Source: a virus. Taken from it: 36,387 nt of DNA. Where the stretch lies: positions 1 through 36,387 of IMG/VR virus record IMGVR_UViG_3300032323_000325, one strand, 5' to 3'. This document shows positions 8,542 through 18,000 of the stretch, one piece after another. The notes under the pieces are model-generated. The model made no database searches and was not told the DNA's origin. It saw nothing but the letters and a program-made list of their open reading frames with translations. Each line of letters opens with the position of its first letter. The stretch's first letter is position 1. The position numbers and the translations under genes are program-made.

Positions 8542-8958
8542 ATGACAACACAAAACAACATTGCACAATACGCAACCGCGATTCAGGCGCAACTTAAATC
8601 CGTTGTTGGTTCAGTGCCAGTTTATTCACTGTTCAACCGAAACTTTGCAACTGAACCATTATTTGTGACATGGCAATTGCGTGATGTTCACCAAGATGTT
8701 TACACGGGCATTTATCAAAGCAACAAAGGCATTGATAGGCCAACGTTTCAGATTAGTGTTTTTTCAGGCAGTTCGCAAAGCGGTTTTGAATTGGCAAACA
8801 CTATTATTCAAGCGTTGCATGGTTACACTGGCCAGTTTGGCGGTGTTAGTGGTTTTTATATTGCAAAAGCGGATGTAACTATGTTATATCATGGTTATGA
8901 TGACGAAATAAAACTGTATAATATATTTATGGATTGCACGATTGACATTCCTGCATGA
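8542..8958 (+). CDS. Tail terminator / tail completion protein (DUF3168-like)
   Basis: A 138-residue protein. It begins with a helix (IAQYATAIQAQLKSVVGSVPVYSLFNRNFATEPLFVTWQL) and continues with FQISVFSGSSQSGFELANTIIQALHGYTG and a closing strand KLYNIFMDCTIDIPA. This is the layout of DUF3168-type tail terminators, which cap the tail tube and bind the head connector. It precedes the tail tube gene, as expected. Confidence 0.7.
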   Translation: MTTQNNIAQYATAIQAQLKSVVGSVPVYSLFNRNFATEPLFVTWQLRDVHQDVYTGIYQSNKGIDRPTFQISVFSGSSQSGFELANTIIQALHGYTGQFGGVSGFYIAKADVTMLYHGYDDEIKLYNIFMDCTIDIPA

Positions 8959-9000
8959 TAAGACAGTAATTTATTAATTTTTTAAAAAGGAAATAATATC

Positions 9001-9495
9001 ATGGCTTTACCTGATAAAGTTTTACCGGGGTTTAGTGCAACCTTATATGCACAACCAACCGAAACACCAACACCATTGACAGTTGCAAACCTTAGTGTTT
9101 ATGCAAGCGTTTCAGCAATTGCAGTTTCAGGCAATGAAATTCCAGTTGAGGCAATCCCAGCATTTGGATCAGACGATGCAGTTGCATCATTTGGCGTTGC
9201 TGGTTCTCGTCAAGGCGATAAAATCCCAGTTCAAAATGCACCGACATCAATGTCAATTACAGCGGCTTGGAATCCAGCTGACCCACAATTGCTATTAATG
9301 CGTGGTGATTCTTACAATGGCACAATTGACCGCACTTTTGTTATTTCAGCAACAGACGGCACAGGCATTGTAAATTACGCATTCAACGGTCGCGTTGGCA
9401 ATTTCCAAATTGATGCACAACCGGGTGCTGAAGCAAAATGTATGTTTACAATCCATCCGCGTGGCAATCAATTTGGTTGGACAAACAACACTTAA
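9001..9495 (+). CDS. Major tail (tube) protein
   Basis: A 164-residue beta-rich protein starting MALPDKVLPGFSATLYAQ, with the central GDKIPVQNAPTSMSITAAWNP and the final GRVGNFQIDAQPGAEAKCMFTIHPRG typical of phage tube proteins. Hexamers stack to form the tail tube. Position between tail terminator and chaperone genes supports the call. An AT-rich 5' leader with AAAAAGGAAATAATATC precedes it, and a hairpin follows, consistent with a highly expressed structural gene. Confidence 0.8.
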   Translation: MALPDKVLPGFSATLYAQPTETPTPLTVANLSVYASVSAIAVSGNEIPVEAIPAFGSDDAVASFGVAGSRQGDKIPVQNAPTSMSITAAWNPADPQLLLMRGDSYNGTIDRTFVISATDGTGIVNYAFNGRVGNFQIDAQPGAEAKCMFTIHPRGNQFGWTNNT

Positions 9496-9498
9496 TAG

Positions 9499-9551
9499 TT
9501 TCACCCCGCCGTCAATCAACTGCTAACATAGAGGGAAACGGCGGGATTTTT
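9499..9551 (+). terminator. Long-loop hairpin with T-run (element copy 1)
   Basis: CCCGCCGT at 9505-9512 pairs perfectly with ACGGCGGG at 9538-9545, followed by ATTTTT. The 25-nt loop contains CTAACAT (9523-9529) and GGGAAAC (9533-9539) overlaps the 3' arm. The same order TTTCACCC, GCC, CTAACAT, GGGAAAC, GGG, TTTTAAA is found again at 30366-30413. Terminator or partial attenuator after the tail tube gene is the simplest reading. Confidence 0.7.
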
Positions 9552-9563
9552 AAAGGATAAGAT

Positions 9564-9794
9564 ATGAGTGATGTCAAAATTAATTCAAATAGTGATTTGC
9601 TTGGATTTTTAGTTATGCAAATGGCAAGCAATAAAAAAGACTGGTTTGGATTTACCGAACAACGCGTGACAGGCATTAATCTTGTTCATGAAATTGCAAA
9701 AAATCATGCTGACAAAATGAAGCCGCATGAAGTTGTGTCGTATGTTAAAGAATTAAATGATGAAATTTATCAAGGTTTCATTAAGGTTAAATAA
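9564..9794 (+). CDS. Small hypothetical protein after tail tube gene
   Basis: A 76-residue, mostly helical protein (LLGFLVMQMASNKKDWFGFTEQRV, then KPHEVVSYVKELNDEIYQGFIKV). I do not recognise the family. Strong ribosome site AAAGGATAAGAT. The last base overlaps the next start (TAATG). It lies inside the tail module, so a structural or assembly role is possible but not shown. Confidence 0.7.
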   Translation: MSDVKINSNSDLLGFLVMQMASNKKDWFGFTEQRVTGINLVHEIAKNHADKMKPHEVVSYVKELNDEIYQGFIKVK

Positions 9795-10399
9795 TGGCCG
9801 TTACAAATACCAAATTTGAAATTAAAGGGTTGGCTGAAACGCTTGATGTGTTTAAACAACTTGAATCCGAAATTGGTGACAAACAAGCACGTTCAAAAGT
9901 TTTATTGCCTGCAATTAAAGAAGCAATGCAACCTGTTTTAAATATGGCAAAAATGCTTGCGCCAAATGACACTGGTATGTTGAAAAACACCTTGACGATT
10001 GTTGGTCGCAGGCCAACCAATCGTGATCGCAAATCAAAATATATCACATCAAAAGATTCTGTCATTGCAATGGTAACGACCAAAAATATACCAAAAAAAT
10101 TAAAAAACAAATTTAGTCAATCACATGCTGGCTTGATTTCTGATTATGCAAACGCAACAAAAGGTTCGGAATTTAAAAATATTGCTGGTCAGAAATTAAG
10201 AACAGCAAAAAGAAATTTTTATGAGAATCACGGAATTCCTTACGATGCCCGTGCAGTGGCAAACGAATTTGGAACGGGCAAGATGGGCGCAAACCCATTT
10301 ATGCGCGTTTCATTGGAAAGTCAGGCAATGAAAGTGACTAATTTATTGGGTCAGATATTAAAACAAAAGATTGAACAATATAGGAGTAAGAAAAAATGA
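9794..10399 (+). CDS. HK97 gp10-like head-tail / tail completion protein
   Basis: A 201-residue protein with the gp10-family core: an N-terminal helix (KEAMQPVLNMAKMLAPNDTGMLKNTLTI) carrying the conserved 'aP.dtG.L..s' motif, and the C-terminal YDARAVANEFGTGKMGANPFMRVSLE, matching 'ya..vEfGt....a.PF.rpa'. An unusually long central basic insert (residues about 95-140) separates the halves. The family is thought to act in tail completion. Stop overlaps the next start by ATGA. Confidence 0.8.
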   Translation: MAVTNTKFEIKGLAETLDVFKQLESEIGDKQARSKVLLPAIKEAMQPVLNMAKMLAPNDTGMLKNTLTIVGRRPTNRDRKSKYITSKDSVIAMVTTKNIPKKLKNKFSQSHAGLISDYANATKGSEFKNIAGQKLRTAKRNFYENHGIPYDARAVANEFGTGKMGANPFMRVSLESQAMKVTNLLGQILKQKIEQYRSKKK

Positions 10400-10875
10400 G
10401 TAAACTAGCATCGGCACTTGGCAAGAAATATGAAGAAAACCGCGTTTCAGTAATGACGCGCCAATTTGAATTGGGCAATCATACATTTAAAGTTCGCGTT
10501 CCTAGTGTTGGCGAAATTGAAGCAATTTATAATTATTTTAAAAATCCAAATCAAGATGATGTGGATTTGTCATTTAAAGAAATGACAGCAGGACTAATGG
10601 ATTTAGAAGGCAATGACAGTGATCTTATTCAGCGCACTGAAAATGACATTATTGTTGACGGTCGGTCAATGCGAGAAGCCGCCCAAAATAAAACAGTCTT
10701 GCAATATAGAATTGTTGAGTATATTAAATTTTTAATTCCTGAAAATGGCGAAATGCCAGCGGATTTAACATATAAAGATGTTGAAGACGAATGGCCATTG
10801 GCAATTCAGTTAATGATTGTTGATAAAATCAACGAAGTTATATCGCCTGAATATAAAGAAATTCGGGGAAAGTAG
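10396..10875 (+). CDS. Tail assembly chaperone, short form (lambda gpG-like)
   Basis: A 159-residue acidic protein read in the zero frame. By position (after the tube gene, before the tape measure) and because a lambda-type slippery heptamer lies at its last codons, it is the gpG-type chaperone. These proteins coat the tape measure while the tube polymerises. The ribosome site is TAGGAG about 5 nt before the ATG. Sequence: N-terminal strand RQFELGNHTFKVRVPSVGEI, then helices. Confidence 0.8.
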   Translation: MSKLASALGKKYEENRVSVMTRQFELGNHTFKVRVPSVGEIEAIYNYFKNPNQDDVDLSFKEMTAGLMDLEGNDSDLIQRTENDIIVDGRSMREAAQNKTVLQYRIVEYIKFLIPENGEMPADLTYKDVEDEWPLAIQLMIVDKINEVISPEYKEIRGK

Positions 10876-11216
10876 CAGGTTCATTAAGGGCGCAAGTTCG
10901 CGCATCAATGCTTTTTAATGGACACACGCAACAAACAATTGATGCAATAGATGAAATTACCATGAATCAAATTACGGTAATGTATGCAGACGGTATGATT
11001 GGGAATCAATCAATCCTTTCTGTTTTGGGGGCTTTAACGGCGGGCGTTTTTAATTACACACGCGCACCAAATTCACAGCCATATAGTTTAAAATCAATAC
11101 TTGGGGCAAGTCACGAATATATTTACCCCAAACAAGAAATAAAACCAAGTGATTCGTTGTTGACATTTATGACGCAAGCGCAAGGGTTTGATATGGCAAA
11201 ATTTAAAAAGGGTTAA
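10396..11216 (+). CDS. Tail assembly chaperone, frameshifted long form (lambda gpGT-like)
   Basis: Product of -1 slippage at 10866-10872: 159 zero-frame residues joined to 114 residues read from 10872 (VAGSLRAQVRASMLFNG...), 273 residues in total. The downstream frame also contains an ATG at 10908, but this has no good ribosome site, and the frame is open upstream to the slip site, so fusion is the better reading. In lambda the T part binds the tube protein and the G part binds the tape measure. Confidence 0.8.
10866..10872 (+). promoter_or_regulatory. Programmed -1 frameshift site (GGGAAAG)
   Basis: The heptamer G GGA AAG falls in the zero frame of the chaperone gene exactly as X XXY YYZ, one codon before its TAG stop at 10873. 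It is the same heptamer as in lambda G/T. Slippage by -1 opens a frame that runs without stop to 11216. A GCGC / GCGC hairpin possibility lies a little downstream at about 10889-10903, within the range where stimulators occur. Confidence 0.85.
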
Positions 11217-11219
11217 GTT

Positions 11220-13316
11220 ATGGCAATTATTTCAAGACTTGCAGTTATTTTGGGTTTGGATTCAGGTGAATTCAATGCTGGTCTTGGAAAGGCCGAAGGT
11301 AAACTTTCAGGGTTTAAAGGTGGCGTTGGTGCAACAGGAATTGCACTTGGCGCACTTGGCGCGGCGTTTAGTGCATCGGCAATTGGTGCGGCAAAATTTG
11401 CAGATCAAATTGATGAAGTTGCAACTGCAAATGAAATTTCAATTGGAACGGTTTTAAAATTATCTGAAGCATTAACACTTGCTGGCGGCAAATCCGAAGA
11501 CGCTGGCCGTTTGTTTGCGTCATTCTCAAATAAAATTGAAGAATCACTATCATCAAGCGGCAAAAAAGGTCGTGAATCATTTGAAAAATTAGGCGTTACA
11601 TTAAATGATTTACAGACTTTAGACAGTCAAGATTTGTTTGGAAAAACCTTGCAAGGTTTGGCAAAAATTGAAGACCCGTTAATTCGTAATGCCCGTGCGG
11701 CAGAAGTTTTTGGTAAAGCCGTCAAAGGTGTTGACATTGTTGGATTGAATGAGGAATTTCAAAACAACAAAAAGAATTACGAAGCCGCCGAAAAATCATT
11801 TAAAGACATTGCGGCGGCAATGGATATTCTTGACAGGCAAACTTTTAAATTAAAAATTGCACTTGCTGAAAACATTGGCCCGGCATTTAAAAATAGTTTG
11901 CTTGGGCTTGAAGCCTATATGGCTGGACTTGATAAATTAAGTTTGAAGCAACGCGCCGTCAACGCTTTGTTAAGTATTACACCATTTGGTGCAATTTCAA
12001 CAGTCGGCACAGCAATGACGCAGGGTGCTGGTTCAGTTAAAGAACCAATCAAACCTGAAAAACAAACGTCAGAAATAAAAAGACAAGCTGAAGCATTAAA
12101 TGAAGTAACTGCGGCCGCAACTAAACTTTCAGACGAATACGCAAAACAAAAATTATCTTTAAAACAACAAAGTTTAGAATTAGACCGTCAATTAAAATCA
12201 ATAGGTCAGCAACAAACTGGCGCGGAAAAACTTGCCCTTGAATTTGAAAAGGGCGGAAAATATGCACGTTTAAAAGGCACGGCAGACGAAAAAGCCATAA
12301 TGAATCAACAGCGTCAATTGGATTTGGCAAATCAGCAATATGAACGCGCACAAGAATTGGCAAAGCAAGCAATTAAACAAGAAGAAGTCGAACGTGCCGC
12401 CCGTGAAGCACGCGCAAAAGAAGTTGCACAAATGGCAATTCAAAAAATGGAACATGATCGGGCATTTGGCAGAACAGTTCAAGAATTAGATTTTGCAAAA
12501 GAACGTTTGGATTTGGAAAAAACAATGGCAGGGCAAGCCGATGTAAAAGTAAATAAAGCATTGTCATTGTTTGATTTAGAAAAAGAAATTTTACGTTTGA
12601 AACGTGATGACAAATTAATTACTGAAGAACAAATTGATTTATATAGGCAAGCTGGACAGGCAAGAATTGAAGCGGATGAAGCCAACATTCGCGCACAACA
12701 TACATTCCAAGCTGGATGGTCAAAGGCATATAATAATTTTGCAGAACGTGCCAGCGATTCAGCCGCACTTGGTGCGGAAGCATTTAATTCAATGACGCGC
12801 AATATGGAAAGCGCGTTGGACACATTTGTTCGCACTGGTAAATTGTCGTTTAAAGATTTTGCGGCAAGTGTTATTCAAGATTTATTAATGATACAACTAA
12901 AAGCACAAGCAACAGGATTGTTTAGTTCTTTATTTGGCGGTATGTTTGGCGGTGGTGATGGCGGCGGTATTGGATTGTTTAGTAGTTCAACAGATTTTGC
13001 AAATGGCGGCGGAATAATGGGATTTCTTGGATTTGCCAATGGTGGCGAACCGCCAGTTGGCGTTCCATCAATTGTTGGCGAACGTGGCCCGGAATTGTTT
13101 GTTCCAAAAACATCGGGAACAATTGTGCCAAACCATTCACTTTCATCAGCTATGGGGCAACAACCAAAAGTGGTGTATAATGGCCCGTATATTGCAAACA
13201 TGAGTACGATTGATTCTAAATCATTTGAGGAACGCATATATCAATCATCAAATGCTGTATGGGCGGCAAACGCTTATGCAAATAAATCAATGCCAACGAC
13301 AGGCGGTAGAACATGA
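11220..13316 (+). CDS. Tail tape measure protein (lambda gpH type)
   Basis: A 698-residue protein. The N-terminal region holds Gly/Ala-rich hydrophobic helices (GALGAAFSASAIGAAKFADQID), the middle (about residues 280-480) is a long charged coiled coil, and the C-terminus has the lambda tape-measure domain: RTGKLSFKDFAASVIQDLLMIQLKAQATGLFSSLFG, then FANGGEPPVGVPSIVGERGPELFVPKTSGTIVPN. It fixes tail length and is ejected ahead of DNA. At about 700 residues it predicts a medium-length tail. Stop and next start overlap (ATGA). Confidence 0.92.
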   Translation: MAIISRLAVILGLDSGEFNAGLGKAEGKLSGFKGGVGATGIALGALGAAFSASAIGAAKFADQIDEVATANEISIGTVLKLSEALTLAGGKSEDAGRLFASFSNKIEESLSSSGKKGRESFEKLGVTLNDLQTLDSQDLFGKTLQGLAKIEDPLIRNARAAEVFGKAVKGVDIVGLNEEFQNNKKNYEAAEKSFKDIAAAMDILDRQTFKLKIALAENIGPAFKNSLLGLEAYMAGLDKLSLKQRAVNALLSITPFGAISTVGTAMTQGAGSVKEPIKPEKQTSEIKRQAEALNEVTAAATKLSDEYAKQKLSLKQQSLELDRQLKSIGQQQTGAEKLALEFEKGGKYARLKGTADEKAIMNQQRQLDLANQQYERAQELAKQAIKQEEVERAAREARAKEVAQMAIQKMEHDRAFGRTVQELDFAKERLDLEKTMAGQADVKVNKALSLFDLEKEILRLKRDDKLITEEQIDLYRQAGQARIEADEANIRAQHTFQAGWSKAYNNFAERASDSAALGAEAFNSMTRNMESALDTFVRTGKLSFKDFAASVIQDLLMIQLKAQATGLFSSLFGGMFGGGDGGGIGLFSSSTDFANGGGIMGFLGFANGGEPPVGVPSIVGERGPELFVPKTSGTIVPNHSLSSAMGQQPKVVYNGPYIANMSTIDSKSFEERIYQSSNAVWAANAYANKSMPTTGGRT

Positions 13317-13972
13317 GTTTTCAAGACATATTTGAAATTAGTCAGTCAATTACAGTCAACAATCACAGGACTGTTGGACAACAGGTTAGTCGGTCAGGGC
13401 AAGTTCGCGTTGCTGAATATCTAACGGCTGTTCCTTTTGTGTTTACTGTTCGCCCGCACAACTTTTTATATTATCCGCAAGCCCGTCAAATTTTAAATAG
13501 TTTAGAAGTATTGGATAGGCAATTAGTTGATACCGTTACATTTGCAAGTCAAAATTTACAATGGTTTACAGCTTATCAAGGCGATTTAAATTATGCACAA
13601 TATTCAGTTTTGCAAATATCATCTATTCCGCCAGCAAATTCAACATCAATAACAATTAAAAATTTGCCGACTGTTTCATCAAGCGCAATAGTTTTAAAAG
13701 CAGGTGATTTTATACAAATTGGCGATTATCCTTATAAGGTAACGCAAGATGTTTTGCGCGGATCATCATCAACCGCTGTTGTTACAGTAAACAGACCAAT
13801 TAATATTGAGGGGCTTACTATTAGCCAAATAATTATTGTTGGAAATGAAGTTACTTTTTCATTGTTAATGGAAGCGTTCCCAACCTACACTTTAAACCCT
13901 ATGACAAATGGCGCGTTTATACAGTGGGATTCTGATTTTGTGTTTAGAGAAGCATTAGGACAACCATTATGA
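13313..13972 (+). CDS. Distal/minor tail protein
   Basis: A 219-residue beta-rich protein directly after the tape measure. A segment around GDFIQIGDYPYKVTQDVLRGSSSTAVVTVNRPI looks like the small OB/SH3-like domain seen in minor tail proteins of lambda-like phages, and FSLLMEAFPTYTLNPMTNGAFIQWDSDFVF closes the chain. By order it would correspond to the distal-tail position (lambda M/L region). Exact family not certain. Confidence 0.65.
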   Translation: MSFQDIFEISQSITVNNHRTVGQQVSRSGQVRVAEYLTAVPFVFTVRPHNFLYYPQARQILNSLEVLDRQLVDTVTFASQNLQWFTAYQGDLNYAQYSVLQISSIPPANSTSITIKNLPTVSSSAIVLKAGDFIQIGDYPYKVTQDVLRGSSSTAVVTVNRPINIEGLTISQIIIVGNEVTFSLLMEAFPTYTLNPMTNGAFIQWDSDFVFREALGQPL

Positions 13973-14613
13973 CAACAACAATGGCGGCTTTAAACAGCCC
14001 AAGTATTAAGTATTCTGAATTTATAAGATTAACAATGCCATCAGCCACATATACATTTTGCAGTGCGGCTTCACCAATTACAGTGGATGACATTACATTT
14101 ACAGGGCTTGGCGATTTATTGTCGATTAGTAATATTGCGCAAAACATTAAATCAACAAGTCAAGATTTAAGCATATCGCTTACCGGTATTGACGGAAACA
14201 ATGTTGGAATGGTTTTATCGGCAGATATAAAAGGAAGTCTTGTTGAAATATGGCGTGGCTTTTTAGATGGTAATAATCAAATTTTAATGAGTGGTGGCGT
14301 TCAGCAATTTTTTAAACGCTATCAAGGCATCGTTAATAACGTAAACATTCAAGAAGGTTTTAACGAAGAAGCTAGAACAAGAATTGCAACTTGCGCTATT
14401 GCGTGCGCTTCATTTAAAGTTATTTTACAAAATAGAATTGCAGGTCAAAAAACAACGCCAGCGTTATGGCAAAACACTTACGCTAATGACAATTCAATGA
14501 ATAGAGTGCCAGTTGTAACAGCGCAATATTTTGATTTTGGAAAAGAACCGCAAGGCGGTGGACAAGCCACACCTTCAATACCATCAACATTTTCATCGGG
14601 GAATTTTGGTTGA
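13969..14613 (+). CDS. Minor tail protein (DUF2163 / lambda gpL-like)
   Basis: A 214-residue protein. FIRLTMPSATYTFCSAASPITVDDITFTGLGDLLSI resembles the start of DUF2163-type hub proteins, and SLVEIWRGFLDGNNQIL followed by a VNNVNIQEGFNEEARTRIATCAIACASFKVI segment and NTYANDNSMNRVP is a pattern common in this position (ending 'W...y..D.sm..vp'). Cys residues in CAIACASF might take part in a metal or disulphide site as in lambda gpL, which binds Fe-S; this is speculative. Overlaps both neighbours. Confidence 0.65.
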   Translation: MTTTMAALNSPSIKYSEFIRLTMPSATYTFCSAASPITVDDITFTGLGDLLSISNIAQNIKSTSQDLSISLTGIDGNNVGMVLSADIKGSLVEIWRGFLDGNNQILMSGGVQQFFKRYQGIVNNVNIQEGFNEEARTRIATCAIACASFKVILQNRIAGQKTTPALWQNTYANDNSMNRVPVVTAQYFDFGKEPQGGGQATPSIPSTFSSGNFG

Positions 14614-15056
14614 TAAGAAAAGCTAATAAATTAGACATACCTATTTTGCTAGACTTTATGCGTGAGTTTGCAAAAGAATCGCCAATAAAAACATTAAATA
14701 AATTAGAAAATCATGACAGTAATTATGGGGCTAATTTATTAATAAATATTATTGCTGGTCGCGGGTTTATATTAGTTGATACCGATTTAAATGGAATGAT
14801 TATTGCAATTATAACCCCTAATATTTGGTGTCCGAAAGTATTGGAATTACATGAATTGGCGTGGTGGATTAAGCCAAACAAAAGAAATGGAACGTTAGGC
14901 GGTAAGTTATGGGTGGCTTTTAAAAACGAAGCAGATGAAATGTTAAAAGATAATCGTGTGCAAATAGTAAACATGACTAAGATGTCAACATCTCCATTAT
15001 TAGATTATGAAAAACGCGGTTTTAAATTATTAGATATGAAATATTTTAAGGAATAA
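14610..15056 (+). CDS. GNAT-family acetyltransferase
   Basis: A 148-residue protein with GNAT features: N-terminal IRKANKLDIPILLDFMREFA, central strands GFILVDTDLNGMIIAIITPNIWCP and LHELAWWIKPNKRNGTLGGKLWVAFKNEADEM (a loose version of the acetyl-CoA-binding R/Q-x-x-G-x-G/A region), and the final YEKRGFKLLDMKYFKE. Start is TTG at 14610, overlapping the previous stop, with GGGGAA upstream. Tail-module acetyltransferases of this type recur in phages; substrate is unknown. It occupies the slot where lambda has the gpK peptidase. Confidence 0.75.
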   Translation: MIRKANKLDIPILLDFMREFAKESPIKTLNKLENHDSNYGANLLINIIAGRGFILVDTDLNGMIIAIITPNIWCPKVLELHELAWWIKPNKRNGTLGGKLWVAFKNEADEMLKDNRVQIVNMTKMSTSPLLDYEKRGFKLLDMKYFKE

Positions 15057-15058
15057 AA

Positions 15059-18000
15059 ATGGTTGCCTCAGTAATAGCCGCAGTAACATGGAAAGCCGTT
15101 GCAAGTTTTGCAATTAATTTTGCTTTAACTTTTGCTGTTTCCGCTATTTCTTCAAGACTTTTTGCACAAAAGCCGCTGTCACAAAGACAACCAAAAGATC
15201 AAGGTGTGAGAGAACAAGTCCCACCATCAACAACCAATAGTTTATCTGTTGTTTATGGCGATGCGTATTTGGGTGGCGTTTTTGTTGATGCCGCATTATC
15301 CCAAGACCAAAAGGCTATGTGGTATGTGTTAGCAATTTCAAGCATATCGCCAAACGGTCAATTTTCATTTGATACAACAGAATTTTACTATGGTGACAGA
15401 AAAGTTACTTTTGCAACAAATTCATCTAACGTGCAGTCATTAACTGACGGTGTTGGTAACGTTACAACAGCTATTGCAGGCAATTTAAATATTTGGTTGT
15501 TTACTTCTAGTCAAACTGGAGTAATTACACCTTTGAACGGAACGTTATTGCCGCATCAAGTTATGGCTTACAGCGCATCGGATCAAACAACCGTTCCAGA
15601 AGATTTAGCTTGGGCATCAACTAATCGTCAAATGAATGGATTGGCTTTTGCTATTGTAAGGCTTAGATATAATTTAGAAAACAATATCACCGGATTAGAA
15701 CCTATCACTTTTAAATGTCAGCATTATTTAAATAATCAAGGTTGTGCAAAAGCAGGTGATGTTTGGAAAGACTATTTAGAAAATTCTGTATATGGCGGCG
15801 CAATGAACGCCAACTTAATTGACGTTCCTTCTGCAAATGCTTTAAATGCCTATGGCGATGAATTAATACCTTTTACTAATAATTCGGGCAATCCTGCAAC
15901 AATGCCGCGTTATAGAATTAATGGCGTATTAGACACTAATACCAACGTTCTTGATAATATTGACAAGATTTTAGTTGCGGCCGATTCATGGATGGCATAC
16001 AACGCGGCAAAAGGCATGTGGAGTATTGTTATTAATAAAGCGGAAGTGCCATCATTTTATTTTAATGATGACAATATTATTGGCGAAATTAGTGTTGGTG
16101 CAATTGATATTAACCAATCGACCAATCAAGTTCAGGCAAGGTTTCCTAATGGTTTAAATAAGGACATTTCAGATTATGTGTTTTTAAAAACACCTGATGT
16201 TCTTATGTACCCAAATGAACCTATTAATAAACAGACTGTAGATTTTGATTTAGTAAACAACAATATTATTGCGCAATACTTAGCCAACAGAATATTGGAA
16301 CAATCACGCGAAGATTTAACTTTATCGTTTGCTTCATCTTACGATGGAATTCAAGTTAATGCAGGGGATGTTGTAGCGGTAACAAATACAGCTTATGGTT
16401 GGGATAATAAGTTATTTAGAGTGAATAAAGTTGATGAAGTTTCATTGCCTGACGGCAACTTGGGCGCATCATTTGAAATGATTGAATACAACGCGCAAGT
16501 TTATGACAACGCATCGGTTACTGAATATCAACCTGCACAAAATAGCGGCATTCCATTCTTGGGGTATTTTGGTGATTTGACTGCCCCAACAGTTACAGAC
16601 CAACAGCCAAATGCGGCAATTCCTACTTTTGCAGTAGATTGCCTATTGCCAGCAACAGGGCAAATATTACAAGTAACATTGTATTACACGACAGTTATTA
16701 ATCCATCTAATACCGATTGGATTATGTGGGGTGTGGATTCAACATCTAATTCAACGCCATACACAAACGGAACAACATTAAAATTCCCAAATATTGGATT
16801 ACCAACAGGCACATATTATTTTGCATTTAAAGTTGGCAATAATAGTGGCAATTCAGCATTAAGCGCAATTTCAGATAGTTATAATTGGTTGCCTAATCCA
16901 ACATCGTCAGCAGTGGCGGGAACGTTTTTGGCTGAATTCAGCCCATTTAATTTGTCAGTTCCTTTTGATGGCACACCAACATTTACAGGAATATCGCCAA
17001 AACTTTATGGCACTACATTGGGCGGTTCAATTGATTTTGTGGCGGCACAATCAGACAGCGACCCATTATTTGTAAACAATTCATTCCGTATTGGCGGAAG
17101 TTCAACAACGGGATATGCTGATATTGTAAAGTTGGGGATTACAATTGGCGATCCAACGGATGGTGGTTTTTATGCGTTATTCCCAACGCCAACAGCAATG
17201 GCAACCAATCCTGCAACTTTAGAAGTTCCAGTAAGATATAAAAGCACAACAGGTGATGTTGTTCAAGGCGCAACTGCTGTTTTACAATTTGTTTATTCTA
17301 TCAGGGGCGCAACAGGCGCGGCTGGCGCAAACGGCAATAAAACTGGGGTTGCATATCTTTATCAGTGGAATACAGCCACACCGGGCAATCCAAACGGAAA
17401 TTCAACTTTTGTTTGGGCAACAGTCACAAACCAAAATTATACTGGTGGCAATGGATGGTCAACAACAATTCCTGTTAATCCCGGAACATCAGGAATTCGA
17501 TTATGGCAAGCCGCTATAGGGGTGACAGACACATCAATTGCAGTAACTTCTACAGTCAACTGGACAAGTGGCTTTTCAATTAGCAACATTACGCAAAACG
17601 GTGTTGCAGGCGCAAGCGGAACGCAAACTGCTTTTGCTTTAGTTTATCAATGGGCTTTAACAACGCCTGCCGCACCTGCCGGCAGTTCTACATATACATG
17701 GGCAACAGGTTTATTTACACCAACGCCAGCGTCATGGTCGTTAGCACCAACAGCATCGCCAAGTTTAGGCTATACATTATTTGAAGCTAGAGTAAGGTTG
17801 CTTGATTCTGCAACAGCAACAACAACAACTGTTACATGGTCAACGGCTACAATATCGCCTGTTGGATATTCAGGAACAAATGGTTCATCCGCAAGGGTTT
17901 GTTATGCTAAAACAACATCATCTGCATTAGCTACATCGCCATTAACAATTACAACTGTTGGTTCAACATCATTCCCGCCTAATAATTCATGGGGTGGTTT

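Noticed and set aside
12875-13237. 120-codon minus-strand ORF in the tape measure gene
   Set aside because: Antisense of the conserved tape-measure C-terminal domain; Pro-rich composition results from Gly codons on the other strand.
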